NCBI GenBank assembly: GCA_016721425.1
Contig: JADKID010000042.1
Span: forward strand, 1-64,000
DNA: 64,000 nucleotides
From: Bryobacterales bacterium
Lineage (GTDB): Bacteria > Acidobacteriota > Terriglobia > Bryobacterales > Bryobacteraceae
Reading direction: 5' to 3'
The notes below the pieces were generated by a model. The model did no database searches and had not been told where the DNA came from. It saw only the letters and a program-made list of their open reading frames with translations. The translations under genes were made by a program, and so were the position numbers. This document shows, in pieces, positions 42,655 to 51,689 of the stretch; the stretch's first letter is position 1; each line of letters opens with the position of its first letter.

Positions 42655-44199
42655 TTAGAGCTGGCCCAGGAGGGCTTGGAAGCGGGGGTGGGCTCGTACG
42701 GAATCCAGGTTGCTGTCGTGCTCGAACCAGCCGCGCTGGCGGAGGCCGTGGAGGACGGCCTGCTCGAGGGCATGGAGGGCGTCCTCTTCGTAGTTGAGGA
42801 GGGCGTAGATGCAGCCGAGGTTGTAGAGCAGCATGGAATCCGTGGGGCGCATCGCGAAGGCGCGTTGAGCCCATTGGCGGCTGAGTTCGCGCTGGCCGAG
42901 GGCGGCCATGCCGTTGGCGGCCATGTAAACGGCGCGGGCGTCGTCGGGGTTGAGGCGGAGATGCTCTTCGGCGGCGGCGATGCCCTTTTCGCGGGCGGCG
43001 GCGGCATCGGCGGCGCGGCCGAGATCGTCATAGATCTGGGCGACGAGGAGGGGCGCCTGGTAGTCATCGGGGCGGAGCTGGATGGCGGCTTCGTACTCGG
43101 CGGCGGCCTGGTCCAGGTTGCCCAGGACGAAGCTGTGGCGGGCATGGAAGTAGTGGGCCTCGAAGAGGCTGGGATCCAGGCGGATGGCTGTTTCAAAGGC
43201 CTGTTCGGCCTCGGCGTCGCGGCGGTTGAGCGAGAGGGCGAGGGCGCGGGAGGCCTGGGCCTGGGCGGATTCGGGGTCGAGATCGACGGCGCGGCGGCTG
43301 GCCTCCTCGGCCTTGCGGAGGAGGTCCTCGGAGCGGTTGGAGTAGAGATAGAGAAACGACCAGCAATCGGCCAGGCCGGCGTGGGCGAGGGGGTAGGCGG
43401 GGTCGCGTTCGATGGCCTGCGTAAACATCTGGATGGCGCAGGGCATGTCGGAAGGGCCGTAGTGATAGTAGTAGGTGCGGCCGCGGAGATACAGATCATA
43501 GGCCTGGAGGTCATGGGTGGGCGGCCGCTCCAGGGCGGCGGCCTCATTGGGGCTGAGGGTGATGGCGAGCGCCTGGGCGACGCTGCGGGCGATCTCCTCC
43601 TGGATGGCGAAGACGTCGCCGAGGGCGCGATCGAAGACTCCGGACCAGAGCTGGTAGCCGCTCTCCGGATCGATGAGGTTGACCATGATGCGGAGGCGTC
43701 CGGCGGCGTGGCGGACACTGCCGGCGAGCAAGGCGCCGACGCGGAGCTGGCGGCCGATGGCGCGCTCGGCTGTGCCGTCGTGGCGAAAGCGGAAGGACGA
43801 CATGCGGGAGCAGACGCGGAGTCCGTGGAGCTTGCCGAGGGCGAGGATGAGTTCCTCGGCCATGCCGTCGCAGAAGTATTGTTGATCCTGCTGCTGGCTG
43901 AGATCGGTGAAGGGTAGGACGGCGATGGACGGGGCGGCGGGCGCCGCGGCTGGGGCACTGGCGAGGCTGGCGCCGCGGCTGACCCACCAGGCGTCGAGTT
44001 CGTGCTGCCAGGCGTAGACGGAGCCGAGCTTGTCGTGATGGAGGCGATGCACCGGCAGGTCCTCTTCGCTCTCCCAGCGCTGCACGGTGCGGGTACCGCG
44101 CTTGAGGTAAGAGGCGATGTCCTTCCAGGAATCGATGCGGCGGGGCGGGCTGGCGGAATTGGAGCTGCTGCGAGTGTAATCGGGCGCAGGCTGGGCCAT
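42655..44199 (-). CDS. HTH-TolB-TPR fusion protein
   Basis: The 514-aa protein has an N-terminal helix-turn-helix (RIDSWKDIASYLKRGTRTVQ, 21-40), a TolB-N-like domain near 89-200 (SIAVLPFTDLSQQQDQQYF, DGMAEELILALGKLHGLRV), then about eight TPR units (YDLYLRGRTYYYHYG, AYPLAHAGLADCWSF, ALEQAVLHGLRQRGW). Similar proteins are very numerous in Solibacter-like genomes; the domains suggest a DNA-binding or MerR-like sensor that scaffolds others. GAGAGG stands upstream of ATG 44199. The in-frame extension to 44610 crosses the divergent secreted gene and is rejected. Confidence 0.8.
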   Translation of the reverse strand: MAQPAPDYTRSSSNSASPPRRIDSWKDIASYLKRGTRTVQRWESEEDLPVHRLHHDKLGSVYAWQHELDAWWVSRGASLASAPAAAPAAPSIAVLPFTDLSQQQDQQYFCDGMAEELILALGKLHGLRVCSRMSSFRFRHDGTAERAIGRQLRVGALLAGSVRHAAGRLRIMVNLIDPESGYQLWSGVFDRALGDVFAIQEEIARSVAQALAITLSPNEAAALERPPTHDLQAYDLYLRGRTYYYHYGPSDMPCAIQMFTQAIERDPAYPLAHAGLADCWSFLYLYSNRSEDLLRKAEEASRRAVDLDPESAQAQASRALALSLNRRDAEAEQAFETAIRLDPSLFEAHYFHARHSFVLGNLDQAAAEYEAAIQLRPDDYQAPLLVAQIYDDLGRAADAAAAREKGIAAAEEHLRLNPDDARAVYMAANGMAALGQRELSRQWAQRAFAMRPTDSMLLYNLGCIYALLNYEEDALHALEQAVLHGLRQRGWFEHDSNLDSVRAHPRFQALLGQL

Positions 44200-44338
44200 G
44201 AATCCCTCTCTGAAAGACATAGACGCGCCATGGTGCGCCAAAGTTCGCCAAACGTTACATGGCGCGGCGTGGCGCGCGGGAATTCCAGTTTTGCATCGTC
44301 TATCCGGTTGGCGACAGACGCCAGAAGGAGTGAAGACG

Positions 44339-44791
44339 ATGACGAACAGAATGTTCCACGCCGCGGGTTGGTTGGCGGCAGGCTGCCTGATGGTGGTGAT
44401 GACGGCTGCGCCGGCGGTGGCGCAAGGCCGGGTGACGGTGAACGTCCCGTTTTCGTTTACGGCGGGCACGGAATCGCTGCCGGCGGGGCAATATGTGTTT
44501 GAGCGGAATGGCGTTACTGGGACGTCGTTGATGAAGGTATACAACGTGGACCGGAATGAGGCGATCGCTTTGGCAACTCTACCCACGGGCAATCGGGCGT
44601 CCAGCGGCAATCCGCGGCTGTTGTTTGAAGTATTGGAGGGGCACTACCGTCTGGCAGAGGTGTGGACGGCGGGTGCGGAGACGGGCGCGCGGTTGGCGCG
44701 GACCAGGGAGCAGGCTCTGATTGCGAAGCGAGCCGAGAAGATTGAGACGTTCGCATTGGCGCTGCCGTCCGTGGCAGCCAGAGGGAGGTAG
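44339..44791 (+). CDS. Small secreted beta-rich protein (paralogue 1)
   Basis: The 150-aa protein has a signal peptide (AAGWLAAGCLMVVMTAAPAVAQG), then VTVNVPFSFTAGTESLPAGQYVFERNG and PRLLFEVLEGHYRLAEVWTAGAETG. AAGGAG lies 9 nt upstream of ATG 44339, deciding the start. It is closely related to the next gene. Proteins of this type are common in Acidobacteria and have no assigned function. It is divergent from the HTH-TolB-TPR gene. Confidence 0.75.
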   Translation: MTNRMFHAAGWLAAGCLMVVMTAAPAVAQGRVTVNVPFSFTAGTESLPAGQYVFERNGVTGTSLMKVYNVDRNEAIALATLPTGNRASSGNPRLLFEVLEGHYRLAEVWTAGAETGARLARTREQALIAKRAEKIETFALALPSVAARGR

Positions 44792-44793
44792 TC

Positions 44794-45246
44794 ATGCTGA
44801 AGAGAATGAGCGGCGGGGCGGGCTGCGTGGCAGCCGGCATCGTGATGCTGGTGATGGCGGCGGCGCCGGCGCAGGCGCAGGGCCGGGTCAGGGTGAACAT
44901 CCCGTTCCCGTTTGAGGCAGGCACGGAGACGCTGCCGGCGGGGCAGTATGTGTTTGAACGATCGGGCCTGGCGGGGACGGCGCTCATGCAGATTCACAAC
45001 GTGGAGCAGAACCGCACCACGACGTTTGTGACGGTGCCGGTGAACCATCCGGGGGCCAGCAGCAATCCGCGGCTGATGTTTGAGGTGCTGGGCGGCACTT
45101 ATCGTTTGGCGGAGCTTTGGACGGCGGGCGCGGAATCGGGTGCCCTGGTGCCGCGGTCGAAGGAACAAACACTGATCGCGAAGCAGGAGGGCAAGGTCAG
45201 GACGGTTGCCCTGCTGCTGCGGACGGGGACTTTGAAGGCGCGGTAG
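44794..45246 (+). CDS. Small secreted beta-rich protein (paralogue 2)
   Basis: ATG 44794 lies 2 bp after the stop of paralogue 1. The product is again 150 aa with a signal peptide (CVAAGIVMLVMAAAPAQAQG) and matching blocks VRVNIPFPFEAGTETLPAGQ and YRLAELWTAGAESGAL. Same length and closely similar throughout, so a recent tandem duplication. Its last 50 bp overlap the convergent O-methyltransferase gene. Function unknown. Confidence 0.75.
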   Translation: MLKRMSGGAGCVAAGIVMLVMAAAPAQAQGRVRVNIPFPFEAGTETLPAGQYVFERSGLAGTALMQIHNVEQNRTTTFVTVPVNHPGASSNPRLMFEVLGGTYRLAELWTAGAESGALVPRSKEQTLIAKQEGKVRTVALLLRTGTLKAR

Positions 45247-46210
45247 GGCGGCACTCCACCAGAACGCGGCCGGAGCGCGGGCGGCGGCTTCCGGTGACGG
45301 TGAGGCCGGCAGAGCCAGCGAGCGCGGCGAGTTCGTCGAGGGTGCGAGCCTTGCCGCCGACGAGGACCATCATGAGCAGCTCGGGTGATGCGTCCTCGCC
45401 GGGACCGGCATCGGTAAAGATGACCACGCGTCCGTTGGGGCGGGCGGCCTGGGCGCAGCATTTGAGAATGGCGAGCGCTTCGCGATCGGGCCAATCGCAA
45501 AGGACCTTGCTGAGCAGGTAGAGATCGGCGCCGGCGGGGAGAGGATCGAAGAAGCTCTGGGCGGAGGTGGAGACTCGCTGGGCCACGCCGGCGGCCTGGA
45601 ATTGGGTGGCGGAGCGGGCGACGGTGCGCGGTAGATCGACGAGGGTGCCGCGGACGTGGGGCTGGGCGCGGAGCACCTCGGCGAGTAGCGCGCCGGCGCC
45701 GCCGCCCACATCGACGACGTGATGGATGGCGGGCCATTCGGCGGGATCGAGGAGAACATCGGGATCGGGTGTGCCGTGGCCGGCCGGCCCCATGAGGGCG
45801 TCAAACTGGGCGGAAATGGCGGGGTGGGCGTCCAGATCGGGCCAAAAATCGCGGCCGAAGGCCTCGTGATAGGCGGTCTCGCCGGTGCGGACGGCGGAGA
45901 GCAGAGTGCCCCAGGCGTGGGCCATCCGGCCGCCGAAGCCATCGAGATCGAGCCCGAGGAGGCAGCCCTCGTCGAGCAGGGGGAGGGCTGCGTCGTTGAG
46001 CGCGAAGTGGCCTGGGGTGGGCTCGGTGAAGAGGCCGCGGGCGGCGAGGTGGCGGAGCACGCGGTGGAGCCACTCGGGGTTGGCGCGGGCGGCCGCGGCG
46101 AGGGCGGTTATTTCAGAGTGGCCGGCCTGGATGTGGGTGGCGATGCGCAGGGTGGCTGCGACGTGTACGCACCAGGGAGTGGAGAGATCCGCGAGGGCCC
46201 AGATGTCCAT
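45197..46210 (-). CDS. O-methyltransferase (methyltransf_2/acetylserotonin-type)
   Basis: The 337-aa protein has an N-terminal winged-helix dimerisation part (HSEITALAAAARANPEWLHRVLRHLAARGLF) and a SAM domain with HVVDVGGGAGALLAEVLRA, GTLVDLPRTV and AILKCCAQAARPNGRVVIF. This is the layout of small-molecule O-methyltransferases such as those for polyketides or hydroxyindoles. The acceptor is unknown. Its C-terminus overlaps the end of the secreted paralogue by 50 bp. Confidence 0.82.
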   Translation of the reverse strand: MDIWALADLSTPWCVHVAATLRIATHIQAGHSEITALAAAARANPEWLHRVLRHLAARGLFTEPTPGHFALNDAALPLLDEGCLLGLDLDGFGGRMAHAWGTLLSAVRTGETAYHEAFGRDFWPDLDAHPAISAQFDALMGPAGHGTPDPDVLLDPAEWPAIHHVVDVGGGAGALLAEVLRAQPHVRGTLVDLPRTVARSATQFQAAGVAQRVSTSAQSFFDPLPAGADLYLLSKVLCDWPDREALAILKCCAQAARPNGRVVIFTDAGPGEDASPELLMMVLVGGKARTLDELAALAGSAGLTVTGSRRPRSGRVLVECRPTAPSKSPSAAAGQPS

Positions 46211-46244
46211 GGGGACATGATGGCAGATTGCAGGAGTGCCCGCG

Positions 46245-47015
46245 CTACCCCGCCGTCAAGCCGCCGTCCAGCATGAAAATGCCGCCGGAGGAGTAGGACG
46301 ATTCATGGCTGGCGAGAAACGCGGCCAGGTAGGCGACCTCCTCGTTGGTACCGTAGCGATTCATGGGGATGCGAGAGTGCATGTAGGCGCTGACGGCAGC
46401 GGGATCGTCAGGCGAAAGCTGCGAATTCAGGGAATGGATCATCCGATTGTCGATGGGGCCGGGGCCGATGGCGTTGACGCGGATGCCGGACGCGGCGAGT
46501 TCCACGGCCGCCGTCTTGACCAGGCCATAAACGGCGTGTTTGCTGGCAACATAGGCGGCGCCGCCGGCGAAGCCCATCACGCCGGAAATCGATGACGTAG
46601 CGATGATGGAGCCGCCGCCGCGCTGTTTCATCGGCTCCACGCAGTACTTCATGCTGAGCCAGACGCCGAGGACGTTGGTGCGCAGAACGTCGTCGAATTC
46701 ATCAAAGGTGAGGGTATCGAGCAGCTTCAGCCTGCCCTCGGTGCCGGCGTTGGCGAAGAGAATGTCCACGCCTCCGAAGGTTTCGACTGTGGCAGCCACG
46801 GCGGCGGCGGTAGCCGGCTCATCGACGGCGTCGGCGACAAAATGAGCCACATTCTGATGGCCCGACAGCCGCTCGCGGGTGGCCTGGAGCTTTTCAGCCG
46901 AGCGGCCCACCAGCATGACGTTGGCGCCTTCTGCTAGAAAAAGCTTGGCTGTGGCTTCGCCGATACCGCCGGTGGCGCCGGTGATGATGGCAGTCTTGCC
47001 GAGTAGTTTGGGCAA
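46245..47015 (-). CDS. Short-chain dehydrogenase/reductase
   Basis: This classical SDR has 256 aa: cofactor loop TGATGGIG (12-19), NAG at about 89-91, Ser142 in ATSSISG and YxxxK at Y155/K159 (YVASK). The residue after the second strand (LVGRSAEK) suggests NADP preference. C-terminal SYSSGGIFMLDGG is the standard oligomerisation end. The substrate cannot be predicted. It is one of a run of minus-strand genes that need not be functionally linked. Confidence 0.9.
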   Translation of the reverse strand: MPKLLGKTAIITGATGGIGEATAKLFLAEGANVMLVGRSAEKLQATRERLSGHQNVAHFVADAVDEPATAAAVAATVETFGGVDILFANAGTEGRLKLLDTLTFDEFDDVLRTNVLGVWLSMKYCVEPMKQRGGGSIIATSSISGVMGFAGGAAYVASKHAVYGLVKTAAVELAASGIRVNAIGPGPIDNRMIHSLNSQLSPDDPAAVSAYMHSRIPMNRYGTNEEVAYLAAFLASHESSYSSGGIFMLDGGLTAG

Positions 47016-47086
47016 AAGGGGGATCCTCCCAGGGAACGTTGATAGGTGACTACTCTAGCAAGATTCCACTGGTGGAGGCATCGGGG

Positions 47087-47761
47087 CTACCGCAAAGAGA
47101 TCGTGGCTTCGCCGGCGGCGCCGGTGTAGATCAGCTCGAGGGAGCGGATGTTCTCGGTTTTGCCGCGGTGCTGGAAGAAGAGCAATCCGGCCTGGGGCAG
47201 TGCGCGGTCACCCTCGGCGATGGCGGCGCGTTGAATGCGTTGCTGCCAGTTGCGGCGCAGCTCGATGGGCACCTTAGGAGCGGAGGGTGGCGGCGCGCCA
47301 GCATCCTGGCCGCCACCGGAGCCGCCGATGCTGCTCTTGGACTTCTTTTCCGCGGCCTCGGGCGGAGTCCATTCGGGGTCCTTCACCTCTTTGCCGGCCA
47401 AGCCATAGGGCTGGCTGGGGAGCGGGTTCTTCTTGCCGTTGATGCGCAGGGAGAAATCGGCGGCGTTGATGGTGTAGCGGGCGTCGGGCTTGCCAAAGAA
47501 TGCGACCTCGACGGCGACAAACTCCTCACTGATCAAGACGCCCTCTGGGCAGGGCATGCCGTGGCCGGTGAATTCAGCGGCGATGGTGATGGGGCCTACG
47601 ATGGCCTGAGCCTGATAGTCCACCGGAGTGGCGCGGGCCGGCAGATCGTGGGCCTCTTTCACGGGCGGGGCCGCGGCCGGAGCCTGCGCGTGCAGACAGT
47701 GTGCGGCGGTCAAAACGGACACAATTTGGGCGGCTAGGCGCAAGGAAGACAAATAGCGCAT
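47087..47761 (-). CDS. Hypothetical secreted protein (224 aa)
   Basis: The protein has a signal peptide (YLSSLRLAAQIVSVLTAAHCLHAQA), then an Ig-like or beta-rich segment (VEVAFFGKPDARYTINAADFSLRINGK), a Gly/Pro-rich linker (SIGGSGGGQDAGAPPPSAP) and a basic, helical C-terminus. The pattern ADFSLRINGKK...L recurs in uncharacterised acidobacterial proteins with the DPEWTPPE segment. Function unknown. It starts 34 bp after the alpha/beta hydrolase stop. Confidence 0.65.
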   Translation of the reverse strand: MRYLSSLRLAAQIVSVLTAAHCLHAQAPAAAPPVKEAHDLPARATPVDYQAQAIVGPITIAAEFTGHGMPCPEGVLISEEFVAVEVAFFGKPDARYTINAADFSLRINGKKNPLPSQPYGLAGKEVKDPEWTPPEAAEKKSKSSIGGSGGGQDAGAPPPSAPKVPIELRRNWQQRIQRAAIAEGDRALPQAGLLFFQHRGKTENIRSLELIYTGAAGEATISLR

Positions 47762-47795
47762 TTCTGCTCACACGTTAGCATATTTGGCGCCGGAC

Positions 47796-48659
47796 TCAGC
47801 GCACTGTGGCGAGGAAGGCGCGGAGAGTAGCGAGCGCCATCGGCTTATTTTCGCGGCGGACGTTGTGGCCGGCGCCATCGATGTGGACGATCTTACCCTG
47901 GGGCAGCAGGGCGGCTGCCTGTTCATTCTTGAGGCGGGCGTCGCCTTGTGCATCGGCCTTAAGGATCAGCGTCGGGGCGGTGATCTTGGGGAGGATCTCG
48001 GACATCGGCGGGCGGCCGCCCATGGCGCCGAGCGTGGTGGCGGGGTGGTGGCGGCGCTTGGAGGGGGCCCAGACGGCGCATTCGTCCGCACCCCATTTGG
48101 GGCTGCTCTTCATGCAATCGGCGGTGAGCGCGGCGAGAGAGAGGCTGTTGCGCTGAATCATGCGCTGGATGCGCTCCTCGGGCGTGGCGGGCACGGCGCC
48201 GGGCGCGCCGGCGGCAGCTGGCGGACGGGGCGTGAGGCCGGGATCTTCGAGGATGACAGCCTTGGGAATGGCGGGGTATTTGGCGGAGAACCAGGCAACG
48301 GCGGAGCTCCCCATGGAGTGGCCCATGAGGATGGGCTTGACGAGCTTGAGCTCGCGGATGAAGGCGGCGAGGTCTTCCACCTGGGCGTCGGCGGGGTCGC
48401 CGGGCTTGGGCGGATCGGAGAGGCCGTGACCGCGGGCGTCGACGAGGTACATGTCGTAATCGGCGGCGAGTTCCTTGGCGAAGTTGGTCCAGCAGAGGCC
48501 GTCGTCGGAGGAGCCGTGAGCGAAGATGATGACGGGCTTGCCTGGGTTGGCGGCGTGGGTGTAGTGGATGCGGATACCGTTGCCCCAGACGTAAGCGTCG
48601 GACCAACCGGCGGGCGGGGCGGGCTGCAGGAACATGGCGAGAACGAGGGCTGTGAACAT
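47796..48659 (-). CDS. Alpha/beta-hydrolase
   Basis: ATG 48659 with AGGAG 7 nt upstream decides the start. The 287-aa protein has a short signal-like N-terminus (MFTALVLAMFLQPAPPAG), an oxyanion block IIFAHGSSDDG, the nucleophile elbow GHSMGSS and catalytic acid/His regions LILKADAQGD and DGAGHNVRRE. The lid carries two Cys. It is an esterase, lipase or haloalkane-dehalogenase-like enzyme, probably exported. The substrate is unknown. Confidence 0.85.
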   Translation of the reverse strand: MFTALVLAMFLQPAPPAGWSDAYVWGNGIRIHYTHAANPGKPVIIFAHGSSDDGLCWTNFAKELAADYDMYLVDARGHGLSDPPKPGDPADAQVEDLAAFIRELKLVKPILMGHSMGSSAVAWFSAKYPAIPKAVILEDPGLTPRPPAAAGAPGAVPATPEERIQRMIQRNSLSLAALTADCMKSSPKWGADECAVWAPSKRRHHPATTLGAMGGRPPMSEILPKITAPTLILKADAQGDARLKNEQAAALLPQGKIVHIDGAGHNVRRENKPMALATLRAFLATVR

Positions 48660-48720
48660 GGAGGTACTCCTGAGCCGGGGCGCGTCGGGGCCGTTCGGCT
48701 CCCATTCAGCATATGCCAAT

Positions 48721-49733
48721 TCAGGCGCGCTGGGGCGACTCCACATAGCGGTGCAACAGCGCGCCGGCGCAAAGGCTCAGCAGCCACGCGGCGGCCATGC
48801 CGGCAGCGTTGGCGATGGGGCTGGCGGGCCAGTGCCTGTGGACGACGGCGCTGACTGCCAGGATCACGGCGTAGTGGATGACGAAGACGGAGTAGGAGAT
48901 GCGGCTGAGAAACGACACCCAGGACCAGCGCGGGCCTTGGCGCCGCCGGTAGTGGCGAGCAACAGGGCCGTGACGCCGGCGACGAGAATGCGGGCGCGCC
49001 ACTCCACGATGAGCGCGGCGGTGACGAGGAGAGCCAGGGCCGCCAGCCATGCCGCTTTGCGGGGCTGGGTGGAGATCCAGTGAGCGGCGATACCGAGGCC
49101 GTAGGCGCCAAAGAAGTAGGGCGCATAGATGTCGAGTTCGGGCTGGCGGTTGAGCCAAAGCAGAGAGACGGATGCCAAGGCGGCGCAGGCCAGCAGCGCG
49201 GCAGCGGCGTGGGCGCGGGTGAGCCAGAGGATCAGGAGAAAGAGCGCATAGAGCTGAAAGTCGATGGCCACATACCAGACTCCGGCTGAGAGTGCCTCCT
49301 GGCCGATGATGTCCTGCAGCAGGAAGACGTGCGCGGCGATCTGGAGAAGCGTCGGCGCGGTGGGCGTGGAAGGGTATTGGATGAGCGCGCGGGCGAAGGC
49401 GGCAGCGGCGATGGCGGCAGCGATGGCGACGAGGTAGGGGCGGGCGAGGCGGAGATAGCGCCGCCACAGCAGCAGCGGGATATCGCGGCTGGGCCTTTCG
49501 AACGCCATGCCCGGGGCCAGGGCGCGGGCGCTGAGGAATCCGCCCAGGACGAGAAAGACCTGCACGGCCATGCGGGCGTAATCATAGTGCCAACTGATGA
49601 GCGCCGGGGCGTAGGGATAGACGACGTCGGACATGGGTCCGTAGAAGGCGAGATGGTGCCAGACGATGAGCTGGGAGGAAAGCGCCTTCAGGAGGTCAAC
49701 GAGCGGGAGAGATTGTCGAGGAACAGGACCCAC
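48721..49733 (-). pseudogene. Acyltransferase-3 membrane protein, C-terminal frameshift
   Basis: The first frame (GTG 49733) contains LPLVDLLKALSSQLIVWHHLAFYG, VQVFLVLGGFLSARAL and VWYVAIDFQLYALFLLILW, the acyltransferase-3 (OafA-like) signature with its conserved His. After about residue 268 the coding continues one base out of frame: SWVSFLSRISYSVFVIHYAV and a final transmembrane helix to the stop at 48721. One indel near 48930 would repair it. Such enzymes O-acylate sugars in the periplasm. Whether error or mutation is not decidable. Confidence 0.78.
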
Positions 49734-49820
49734 TTATCTTGATTTTACACCGGGCGGCGGCAGCGGGCTGTTCGGGCCGAAGAGTTTGTGTGATTCTATC
49801 TGGAAGGAGGTTCACTTCAA

Positions 49821-50270
49821 ATGAAAAGACTGGGCATATGGATGGCGGCACTGGCGCTGGGCGCGGTATCGACGCAGGCGGCCGATCAGCCGGTGATGCA
49901 CTGCTTCGCCTACACGGTGATCGAGACGGCGACGCCGGCGGAGTGGGACGCGTTCACGAAGGCGACGAAGGAGTTGCCGGGCAAGATCCCGGGCCTCACT
50001 CATGTGTGGCTGGGCAAGCTGGCGCGGCCGATGGGTCTGGTGACTACGGACGCGGCGGCCCCGGCGGAGGACGTCAAGAAGCTGCGCGCGGGCGAGACGG
50101 TGTCGCTGCCGGTGAAGATGCTGCGGCGGCAGGCGGGCGTTTGCATGGAATTCAGCAGCCCGGCCGCGCTGGCTAGCTATGCCAAGCTGCCGGCGCACGC
50201 CGATTGGATGAAGACCTATGAGAAGGTGCGCGTGGCGGGGACCACGACGATCGACATCCTGACGCAATAG
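49821..50270 (+). CDS. Secreted Dabb (stress-responsive A/B barrel) protein
   Basis: The 149-aa protein has a signal peptide (MKRLGIWMAALALGAVSTQA) and one dimeric alpha/beta-barrel domain: MHCFAYTVIETATPAEWDAF, LPGKIPGLTHVWLGK, VCMEFSSPAALASYAKLPAHADW and KVRVAGTTTIDIL. The latter two blocks are the Dabb family signature. The domain is an unexplored ligand-binding or cyclase-like fold; exported members occur in Acidobacteria and Bacteroidota. GAAGGAGG stands 13 nt before ATG 49821. Confidence 0.82.
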   Translation: MKRLGIWMAALALGAVSTQAADQPVMHCFAYTVIETATPAEWDAFTKATKELPGKIPGLTHVWLGKLARPMGLVTTDAAAPAEDVKKLRAGETVSLPVKMLRRQAGVCMEFSSPAALASYAKLPAHADWMKTYEKVRVAGTTTIDILTQ

Positions 50271-50288
50271 CGAGGGGGCGCCGGAGGG

Positions 50289-51632
50289 TCACTCCTCCGG
50301 CACGTCGAAGTTGATGATGTTGTTGCGGAAGAAGTTCGTCTTGTAAGCGCCATAGGCAAGTCCGAAAGTCAGCCAGGCTCCGCCGGCGAGCTTGGCCAGC
50401 GGGCTGAGGCTCAGCCAGAGGTAGAGGCAGACGATGAAGCCGATGGCGGGGACGAGCAAGTCCGATAAGTGACGCTCCTCGCGCCGGATGTAGTAGTGCA
50501 GGAGGCTGGAGGCGTTGACGCCCATGAAGCCGATGAGGGCGCCGAAGTTGAGCAACTCCGCGCCGGTCTGGTAGCTCATGAGGAAGGCGCCGCCCAGGCA
50601 GAAGCCGCCGATGAGCATGACGTTGCGGCTGGGGACGCGGGTGCGCGGGTCCAGGTAGCCGAAGAACGATTTGGGGATTGCGTTATCGCGGCCCATGCCG
50701 AAAAGCAGGCGGCCTCCGGCGAGCATGGCGCCTGTGGCGGAGCCGATAGTGGCGATCACCAGGGTCCAGGTCATTACCTGAAAGAGCAGCGGGCCGCCGG
50801 CGCGTCCGGCGATGTGGATGTAGGCGGTGTCGCTATCGGGATAGGGCTGGGAGGCGGGCCAAACCAACTGCGCGACGTAGACCTCCACGGCGGAGAGGAC
50901 GCCGATGACCAGGCAGGTGCCCACCATCGCCTTGAGGATGTTGCGGCGCGGGTCCTTCACCTCTTCGGAAAGCGTGGAGATGCCGTCGAAGCCGATGTAG
51001 GTGAGCACGGCGATAGACGCGCCATTGGAGATGGTGCGCCAGGAGAAGCGCTCGGGATCATAGAAGGGCGTCGTGAAAACCTCTGTGGTGAGTTGCGGCA
51101 GCCCCATGAGGTAGCGGGCGGAGGCCACCAGCATCCAGGCGATGACTGCGCCCATGGCGAGGGTGAGCAGCTCATTGGTACGGGCGGTGGCCTGGATGCC
51201 GCGCAGGTTCATACCGGTGAAGAGCAGGGCGAGCCCCACCACCCAGATGGCGTAGGGCGTGCCGGGAAAGAGGCCCATCATGGCCTTGGCGCACCAGATG
51301 GTGCAAATGAGTGGATTGACGACGTAGTCGAGCAGCATGCTCCAGCCAGTGAGGTAGCCGAGGGCGGGATGGATCTCGCGGGCGACATAGGTATAGGCGC
51401 TGCCGGCGCTGGGATAGGCGCGCGCCATGCGGCCGTAGCTGATGGCCGTGAGCAGCATGGCGAACATCGCCATCAGCACGGTGGTGACCACGTGGCCGTT
51501 GGCGCCGGCGCTGATGGCGCCGAAGGGCGGCATGGGCGCCGTGGGCTGCACCATGATGATGCCCATCACGAGAAGTTGAAAGAGACCCAGTGAGCGGTGG
51601 AGCTTCACGGGCTGGGCTGGAGAACTCGACAT
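50289..51632 (-). CDS. APC-family amino-acid permease
   Basis: The 447-aa protein has 12 hydrophobic helices. Helix 1 carries GLFQLLVMGIIMVQPTAP and helix 2 the SYGRMARAYPSAGSAYTYV block that marks the APC superfamily. GFDGISTLSEEVKDPRRN in helix 6 is the substrate-binding hinge. The family takes up amino acids or polyamines by proton/cation symport in the inner membrane; specificity is not visible. ATG 51632 is chosen over the longer in-frame start, which would cross into the divergent DUF58 region. Confidence 0.88.
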   Translation of the reverse strand: MSSSPAQPVKLHRSLGLFQLLVMGIIMVQPTAPMPPFGAISAGANGHVVTTVLMAMFAMLLTAISYGRMARAYPSAGSAYTYVAREIHPALGYLTGWSMLLDYVVNPLICTIWCAKAMMGLFPGTPYAIWVVGLALLFTGMNLRGIQATARTNELLTLAMGAVIAWMLVASARYLMGLPQLTTEVFTTPFYDPERFSWRTISNGASIAVLTYIGFDGISTLSEEVKDPRRNILKAMVGTCLVIGVLSAVEVYVAQLVWPASQPYPDSDTAYIHIAGRAGGPLLFQVMTWTLVIATIGSATGAMLAGGRLLFGMGRDNAIPKSFFGYLDPRTRVPSRNVMLIGGFCLGGAFLMSYQTGAELLNFGALIGFMGVNASSLLHYYIRREERHLSDLLVPAIGFIVCLYLWLSLSPLAKLAGGAWLTFGLAYGAYKTNFFRNNIINFDVPEE

Positions 51633-51689
51633 AGGTAAAACGATTGTGCCATGTTGGAGGCGGGCGCGGTGGCAGGTCGACTGGAGAGT

